A program made the position numbers and the translations under genes. Under the pieces are notes generated by a model. That model was not told the DNA's origin. It did not search any database and saw only the letters and a program-made list of their open reading frames with translations. From assembly GCA_943788655.1 (NCBI GenBank), contig CALSRB010000001.1:194206-258205 (forward strand): DNA of 64,000 nucleotides, in the 5' to 3' direction. This DNA is from MGIIa-L1 sp009887095. Lineage in GTDB: Archaea > Thermoplasmatota > Poseidoniia > Poseidoniales > Poseidoniaceae. This document shows, in pieces, positions 59,076 through 64,000 of this stretch. Position 1 is the stretch's first letter. Each line of letters begins with the position of its first letter.

Positions 59076-60194
59076 ATGGCAAAGAAGGCAACGACTCTGG
59101 ATCCCTTCTTGGATCAAATCCATCATATGGACTCGCTCGAGGGAATGAAAAAGATTCCCACAGCAAGCATTGATCTGGTCATAACCTCGCCCCCATATGC
59201 TGACATGAAAGTGTATGAGGGCGGTTTTGCTGGACTCCATCCAGACAAGTATGTTGAGTGGTTTCTACCTTATGTGGCTGAAATCTCTCGGATCTTAAAG
59301 CCAACAGGCTCGTTCATCTTGAACATCAATGATAAAGTTGTCAAGACATTCAGGCACCCATTTGTCTTTGAATTGATATTTGCCATCCATAATGCTGAAG
59401 ACTATTGCAAGATGAAAAAGATGAAGAAACTTGATCTCGCTGACCTGAAGTTGTTTGAGCGCTTGTTTTGGAACAAGGGAAAATTCCTTGCTAATCCTCA
59501 TCGTTTTGGCGACAAAATCGAATACCTGTTTTGGTTTTCAAAAGACTCAGGAGAAAAGCGAAAAATCAACATGAAAAAGATGCGTATGGAGTACGACAAA
59601 AAGAGCGTTGAGCGTATGAAACGGCCGCTCATCAAGCGCTTTGTCCGAGAAAGTGGTGAAGAAACGACAGAATATGTGCAAGGTGGAGAGGGCTCGTGGA
59701 AAGTGAATCCAGATGGGGCTTTACCTTCGACCATGATTGAAGAGGGGGCAATGTTGCACGTGCCTCAAATTGTTGAGAATTTAGAAGACGGAACGACGAT
59801 TGTTCTGGAGAATTATGATGGTGAAACATTCGAACTTGTCCAGCCAACAGAGGGGTCCTCGCCTCACCCCTCGACCATCGTCACCATAGGCTCTGAAACG
59901 AGGCGAATCCTCGGCAGTCACGTTGCTGTTTATCCCGAACGCTTGATGACATACTTCATCCAAGGTGCTACAGGCAAAGGGGATGTTGTGTTGGATCCAT
60001 TCTCGGGAACTGGGACTACTTCCGTAATTGCACACGCACTTGGGCGCCGCTATATCGCGTTCGATATCTCCGAGGAGTACGTAAAATTCGCCCGAAATCG
60101 GGTCGCATCGGGTCCTTATCTTGAAGAATATAAAAAGAAACAAATCAACCCCAACCTTCCTAAACTCAGCGACTTTGGGAATAACGATGAGTAA
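59076..60194 (+). CDS. Type II DNA methyltransferase, beta class (TSPPY)
   Basis: Transfers methyl groups to DNA, as N4-cytosine or N6-adenine; TSPPY is more common in N4-cytosine enzymes. Motif IV DLVITSPPYADMKVYEGG comes first (~residues 35-52), and the AdoMet motif VLDPFSGTGTTSVIAHALGRRY comes last (~305-326), with the target-recognition part between: the beta-class order. WNKGKFLANPHRFGDKIEYLFWF is a typical mid-segment. ATG 59076 was chosen; ATG 59037 and 59049 are alternatives, the first being too close to GGAGG. The stop overlaps the next gene by eight bases. Confidence 0.9.
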   Translation: MAKKATTLDPFLDQIHHMDSLEGMKKIPTASIDLVITSPPYADMKVYEGGFAGLHPDKYVEWFLPYVAEISRILKPTGSFILNINDKVVKTFRHPFVFELIFAIHNAEDYCKMKKMKKLDLADLKLFERLFWNKGKFLANPHRFGDKIEYLFWFSKDSGEKRKINMKKMRMEYDKKSVERMKRPLIKRFVRESGEETTEYVQGGEGSWKVNPDGALPSTMIEEGAMLHVPQIVENLEDGTTIVLENYDGETFELVQPTEGSSPHPSTIVTIGSETRRILGSHVAVYPERLMTYFIQGATGKGDVVLDPFSGTGTTSVIAHALGRRYIAFDISEEYVKFARNRVASGPYLEEYKKKQINPNLPKLSDFGNNDE

Positions 60195-61017
60195 GAAATC
60201 TCAACTCTTAGACACACTTGTTGATCATTGCATCTCTCGTGACGGTGCAGGATTGGATATTTACACATTTGACAATGATTTGGTAAAACAACTCTCAAAC
60301 CCGATAGGGTTTCGTAATCACAACGATGCAACTCACATCGATACGAAGGAAACTCGCTCTCAGCGAATGGTGGAAGAAGGATTCAGTATTGTGCATTTAG
60401 GGGCTAAATATGCCAACGGAAAGCGACAAGTCGCTCGCCATGCCTTGATTCGATCAGAAGAGGTGTTTCATGAATTCGAAGAAATAGAAAAAGTAGAACG
60501 AATATTGTATGAACCAGGCCCGCTTGATGAGATTAATACAAGCGAATCCAATATTCTCTCACTGACGTTTAATCATGGTATCATCAATCGCTTGCTTTAC
60601 CCCAATGACCTCCGTGCTTTGCCTTCCATTTACATGTCACACAGAACACGATTTAATCCAAAGCATCGAGTAGGCTCAATCGAACTTGATTCAGGGGAAA
60701 TCCAGGCAGAAGTGGATATGACCGTTGAACATCGAGGCAACGTTACGGTTTTCGAAGGCAAAAACTGGAAGAAAAACCGGAATAATTTCGCAGTGTATCA
60801 ATTGTTCATGCCTTACAGGTACTACATGATGAAGAAGGAGAGGGGCGAAATTGACATCGAGAATATCAATTGTTGCTATGTTGTCCGCCAACAAGTGACG
60901 ACAAAAGAGGAGCGAGGCTCTAACCTGGATCTTTACCTCTACACCTTTGACGACCCTGAAGACATGCTTTCCATTCGTTTACTCGATAGCATTCGCTATG
61001 AGTTGAGAGAGGCCTGA
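60187..61017 (+). CDS. Probable type II restriction endonuclease
   Basis: 276 residues from ATG 60187, which overlaps the methyltransferase stop, so translation is coupled. The segment IQAEVDMTVEHRGNVTVFEGKNWKK (~residues 178-202) reads as E...D...E-x-K, the PD-(D/E)xK restriction fold, followed by NFAVYQLFMPYRYYMMKK. Pairing with the overlapping methyltransferase is the main reason for calling it the restriction enzyme of the system. Recognition site unknown. Confidence 0.75.
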   Translation: MSKKSQLLDTLVDHCISRDGAGLDIYTFDNDLVKQLSNPIGFRNHNDATHIDTKETRSQRMVEEGFSIVHLGAKYANGKRQVARHALIRSEEVFHEFEEIEKVERILYEPGPLDEINTSESNILSLTFNHGIINRLLYPNDLRALPSIYMSHRTRFNPKHRVGSIELDSGEIQAEVDMTVEHRGNVTVFEGKNWKKNRNNFAVYQLFMPYRYYMMKKERGEIDIENINCCYVVRQQVTTKEERGSNLDLYLYTFDDPEDMLSIRLLDSIRYELREA

Positions 61018-61018
61018 G

Positions 61019-61780
61019 TCAATTCAGAAATTTCGAAACGCCTGCTTTGAATTCAGGCGTCGTTCCGGCAGCCTCAATCAGCGTTTGTTCATGCTTGAGA
61101 TGTGTCTCAAAATCGTTCATCGTTTGGACGTGGAGAAGATGTTTGGTCGCTTCTCGGAAATGGTTGCCCCACTGACTCCAATTTGTGGCGACCTCGATCG
61201 ATCGGTTGATGAGATCTTCTGCTTCAACCACTTCATCGAGGGCCCCGGCACCGAGCGCTTCTTCTGCCGACCAAATTTGATTTTCAAAAAAGAATCTTCG
61301 GCTCACGTGCTCGCCAACCAGACGAGGCAGCAACCAGGTGGTCCCACCGTCAGGTGAAAGACCGATGCTGGCATAGGATGCAGCAAGTTTGGCTTTTGGT
61401 GAGCCGATGCGGACATCGCACGCCAAAGCAAGCCCAAGTCCACCACCAGCAGCCGCTCCGTTGATGGCGCCAACCACGATGGTCGAAGATTGCCGAATGC
61501 GGATCAAAAGGGGATGAAGAATGTTGGTGAGGTCTCGGATCAACTGAGGCGCATCGTTGGTATCAATCGCTTCTTGGAAGGCGTGGATGTCTGCTCCAGC
61601 GGAGAAGAATTTCCCATCACCAGTGATGATCATGGCTCGGACGCTCTGGTCACTTAGCCCATCATCGATGGCTCCAGCGATAATTGGCATGGATTCACGA
61701 GAGAATGACTTGCTCGCTGCAGCTCCTGTAAGGCGAACAATTCGAATGCCGTTGTCTCGGTTCTCGATTTGAACGGTCAT
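61019..61780 (-). CDS. Enoyl-CoA hydratase/isomerase (PaaG-like)
   Basis: 253 residues, crotonase fold. Oxyanion-hole segments FFSAGADIHAF (~residues 59-69) and VGAINGAAAGGGLGLALACD (~103-122) are clear; SYASIGLSPDGGTTWLLPRL resembles isomerases of the PaaG type, with Asp in place of the hydratase Glu. Its end lies two bases from the stop of the restriction enzyme gene. It is nine bases downstream of the aldehyde dehydrogenase on the same strand, so the two form one operon. Confidence 0.92.
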   Translation of the reverse strand: MTVQIENRDNGIRIVRLTGAAASKSFSRESMPIIAGAIDDGLSDQSVRAMIITGDGKFFSAGADIHAFQEAIDTNDAPQLIRDLTNILHPLLIRIRQSSTIVVGAINGAAAGGGLGLALACDVRIGSPKAKLAASYASIGLSPDGGTTWLLPRLVGEHVSRRFFFENQIWSAEEALGAGALDEVVEAEDLINRSIEVATNWSQWGNHFREATKHLLHVQTMNDFETHLKHEQTLIEAAGTTPEFKAGVSKFLN

Positions 61781-61789
61781 GGTTCCACC

Positions 61790-63226
61790 TCAGAGTTTGA
61801 CGTTGACGTTCTTCACCTTGGTGTAGAAGCGCATGGCGTCTTGGCTTTGTTCAACACCGATGCCGGATTGCTTCCAACCGGTAAAGGCAGTTTGTGGGAA
61901 GGTGATTGGGTATTCGTTGATCGAGACCATGCCGCTTTCCAAATCGCGAGCCATCGAATGGGCCCGGCTGAGGTTGTTGGTCCAAATACCGTTGAGCAAG
62001 CCAAACGGAGAGTCGTTGGCCAGCGCAAGCGCTTCGGCGTCATCACTAAATTTGGTAACGGCCAAGACAGGTCCAAACAATTCGTCATTGAACAGCAGGT
62101 TGTCTTTGTCAACACCAGTGACAACGGTTGCTTCCATGAAGGCCCCATCGCCATCAATGGCCTTTCCTCCACAGACGACGGTTCCGCCCATGGCGAGTCC
62201 AGCCTCAAGTTTCTCAAGCACTTCTGCGCGGTGAGATTGGTGCACGAGGCTACCGATGCGCACACCTTCAGACATGCCCGGTCCAACCTTCCACTTGCCG
62301 ACTTCGGCCACGACGGCGTCGACGAGTTCGTCATGAACATCTTCGTGGACAATGAGTCGGGATCCAGCCCAGCACATTTGACCTGCGTTCATGAAGATTC
62401 CAAAGCAGATTGCTTTTGCAGCGTATCGAAGGTTTGCATCTGGGAAGATGATGTTGGCACCTTTGCCACCCAATTCGAGGGTTACTGGCGTGAGGTTCTC
62501 GCTTGCCTTTGCCATCACGGCTTGACCTGTTGGCACGCCACCGGTCAGCACAACGCCATCGACGCCAGTGTGGCCTGCAAGTGCGTCACCAATGAGTCCG
62601 CCAGAGCCGGTGATCACCTGGAGCACACCGGATGGTAGCCCAACGTCTGCTTCTTCCATGGCCTTGGCCCAAGCGATGAGCGAGAGCGGGGTCCAAGAAG
62701 CCGGCTTTGCAATCACGGTGCATCCAGAGGCGAGCGCAGGTGCGATGGAGCGAAGGGCGAGTTGAAGTGGGAAGTTCCATGGAACGATGTGAACGGTCAC
62801 ACCAAGTGGTTGACGCAAGGTGTAGTTCAATCGGTTGCCAGGGACTGGGATGGTGGTTCCTTCGATTTTGTCGGAGAGACCTGCGAAGTATTCGAGGGTC
62901 CATGCTCCGTAGCGGATTTCTGACAATGCTTCACGGAATGTTTTGCCGTTGTTGTTGGATTCAATAGCGGCGAGTGCCTTTGCGTTAGCGTAGGTTGCCT
63001 GTGCCATTTTGTTCAGAATACGTCCACGTTGAGCAGGGTCCATTGCTTTCCATGATGCGTCGTTGAGGGCCGCACGTGAAGCCTCAACACAGCGGTTGAC
63101 ATCGGCGATGGTTGCCTTTGGGGTGGTGGCCATAACCTCGCCAGTCGCTGGGTTGAGAATGTCGGCTGTTGCTCCATCTTCTGCGTCACACCATTCACCG
63201 GCAATCCACATCTGTTCTGCGCTCAT
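61790..63226 (-). CDS. Aldehyde dehydrogenase
   Basis: 478 residues, typical length. WNFPLQLALRSIAPALASG, KPASWTPLSLIAWAKAM, LTGGVPTGQAVM, LELGGKGANIIFPDA (catalytic-base Glu) and FMNAGQMCWAGSRL with the catalytic Cys are all visible. Closest in look to betaine-aldehyde/phenylacetaldehyde dehydrogenases; the latter would feed phenylacetate into the acyl-CoA pathway suggested by neighbours. The frame is open to 63463, but ATG 63226 (MSAEQMWIAGEWC) fits the family start and avoids overlap with the divergent gene at 63332. Confidence 0.93.
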   Translation of the reverse strand: MSAEQMWIAGEWCDAEDGATADILNPATGEVMATTPKATIADVNRCVEASRAALNDASWKAMDPAQRGRILNKMAQATYANAKALAAIESNNNGKTFREALSEIRYGAWTLEYFAGLSDKIEGTTIPVPGNRLNYTLRQPLGVTVHIVPWNFPLQLALRSIAPALASGCTVIAKPASWTPLSLIAWAKAMEEADVGLPSGVLQVITGSGGLIGDALAGHTGVDGVVLTGGVPTGQAVMAKASENLTPVTLELGGKGANIIFPDANLRYAAKAICFGIFMNAGQMCWAGSRLIVHEDVHDELVDAVVAEVGKWKVGPGMSEGVRIGSLVHQSHRAEVLEKLEAGLAMGGTVVCGGKAIDGDGAFMEATVVTGVDKDNLLFNDELFGPVLAVTKFSDDAEALALANDSPFGLLNGIWTNNLSRAHSMARDLESGMVSINEYPITFPQTAFTGWKQSGIGVEQSQDAMRFYTKVKNVNVKL

Positions 63227-63331
63227 GTTTGACGCCAAGTGCTGTCCCCTCAAAGGCATTCGGTTGGCAATTTGTTGGTCTAAACCCCATCGAAGCCTCG
63301 ACTTTGTGCGAAAAGACTCATCAATGCACCC

Positions 63332-64000
63332 ATGCCACAGCGAAGTATGGCTCGGAAGGTTGGTTTGGGGGAACAAGCCGCAAAGACCCTTGCTGCCCGA
63401 GCACCCCGTTTGCTGGTCATCGCTGGCGCAACCGGTACGGGAAAGTCCACGGCCTCGGTCCAACTTGCAGCCGAGTCGGGTTTTGCTCGTCTTCTCTCAA
63501 CAGACGCCATCCGCGAAATCATGCGAGCTTGCGATCCTGATCGCACCCACTCCAACCTTCACCGCTCCTCTTTTTCAAAAGGCGATTCTGGCGAACCAGT
63601 CATCGATTGGCTCGATACCTGCCAAGCAGTTGAGGGTGGCATCGTCGCCACCATCGATCGTGCCCGACGAGAAGGCATCGACCTCCTGATTGAAGGGGTC
63701 CACATCAATCCGAGCGAACGACTGTTGAGGAGTTGGCGCGAAGCGGGTGGCATCGCTGTTGGCCTTGTGATGGTCGTCAGTGAAGAGGAGCGACACAAGA
63801 GCATGCTACGATCAAGAGATGCCCACTCGTTTCGAAGAGCAGACCGCTACCTCGCCGCTTTCCCACGAATTCGAGCCATTCAAAACGGTCTCACCGATCG
63901 AGCCAAAATTGCCTCATGGCCAGTGGTTGATGTTTCAATGGTCAAGAGTGATACAGGGCGCATCAAGCATCTGCTGGACGTAGCCTGGAACGAACACCAG
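63332..64000 (+). CDS. 2-phosphoglycerate-kinase-like P-loop kinase, 3'-truncated
   Basis: 223 residues seen, open at the window end. The P-loop GATGTGKST (~residues 33-41) is followed by STDAIREIMRACDP, SNLHRSSF and LLIEGVHINPSERLL, the order found in archaeal 2-phosphoglycerate kinases, which make 2,3-diphosphoglycerate for cyclic DPG. A different P-loop kinase of that superfamily is possible, since the usual N-terminal ATP-cone-like part is missing. Divergent from the aldehyde dehydrogenase. Confidence 0.75.
   Translation, partial: MPQRSMARKVGLGEQAAKTLAARAPRLLVIAGATGTGKSTASVQLAAESGFARLLSTDAIREIMRACDPDRTHSNLHRSSFSKGDSGEPVIDWLDTCQAVEGGIVATIDRARREGIDLLIEGVHINPSERLLRSWREAGGIAVGLVMVVSEEERHKSMLRSRDAHSFRRADRYLAAFPRIRAIQNGLTDRAKIASWPVVDVSMVKSDTGRIKHLLDVAWNEHQ

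Noticed and set aside
61769..62638. 289-codon plus-strand open frame
   Set aside because: Antisense shadow of the aldehyde dehydrogenase, no protein-like motifs.
63227..63463. N-terminal extension of the aldehyde dehydrogenase
   Set aside because: It overlaps the divergent kinase gene and is absent from the family; ATG 63226 begins the typical sequence.
1..64000. tRNA genes, CRISPR arrays and insertion sequences
   Set aside because: No cloverleaf with a GTTCRANNC arm, no regular direct-repeat array, and no transposase or terminal inverted repeat was seen in the gaps I read.

Overview
The window reads as a stretch of a planktonic marine euryarchaeon, most probably Marine Group II (Candidatus Poseidoniales). 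Archaeal markers are an Orc1/Cdc6 initiator, a two-domain Cdc48 ATPase, the zinc-binding regulatory chain of aspartate carbamoyltransferase, a TrmB-family regulator, a DUF359 GTP-dependent dephospho-CoA kinase, a Bat-like HTH regulator, an archaeal class I aldolase and an H/ACA guide RNA with kink-turns. Mixed in are genes of bacterial character: a ThrRS with the bacterial editing domain, GTP cyclohydrolase II, two photolyases, BioY, and acyl-CoA/phenylacetate-type enzymes. Ribosome binding sites of the form GAGGTGAT and TATA boxes about 26 nt before an ATG (leaderless starts) both occur. The lineage is inferred from gene content and style, not from a marker tree.

Layout. 0-9.6 kb: a membrane protein cut by the window edge, thrS, two large membrane proteins with helical soluble tails, pyrB-pyrI and a tRNA 2-thiolation enzyme. 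9.8-13.6 kb: an unusual trio of a roadblock-like protein, a 1058-residue coiled-coil protein and a small membrane protein. 13.6-20.5 kb (minus strand): membrane protein, DUF58, DUF4350, PRC-barrel and Cdc48. 20.5-28.3 kb: aldehyde dehydrogenase, phytoene synthase, an AT-richer pocket of small membrane-associated genes, a fused SRPBCC-epimerase, a class II CPD photolyase and a Nudix hydrolase. 28.3-36.6 kb: ribA, peroxiredoxin, TrmB regulator, AarF-like kinase, FAD oxidoreductase, an iron-sulfur photolyase, nei and an MBL-fold hydrolase. Light-damage repair and flavin/carotenoid chemistry are concentrated between 22 and 36 kb.

36.9-44 kb: orc1/cdc6 behind a 338-bp repeat-containing gap (candidate origin), a membrane protein, a glycosyltransferase, a fused PPAT-dephospho-CoA kinase, the H/ACA RNA (41.06-41.26 kb) and a large unassigned winged-helix protein. 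44-52 kb: a small HTH protein, S-adenosylhomocysteinase, class I FBP aldolase, enoyl-CoA hydratase, a flavin reductase, moaE-moaC, bioY, a GlpX-type FBPase and a Bat-like regulator. 52.6-63.2 kb: a diiron PaaA-like oxygenase, a hydroxyacyl-CoA dehydrogenase, an enoyl-CoA hydratase and an aldehyde dehydrogenase form a split acyl-CoA catabolic group, interrupted at 56.2-61.0 kb by an AT-richer block with a DNA methyltransferase and three proteins carrying PD-(D/E)xK-like nuclease signatures. A 2-phosphoglycerate-kinase-like gene runs off the right end.

The strongest non-coding result is the H/ACA RNA: its last hairpin has guide elements that match the conserved helix 69 of 23S rRNA at the position of E. 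coli U1915. No tRNA, rRNA, CRISPR array or insertion sequence was seen.
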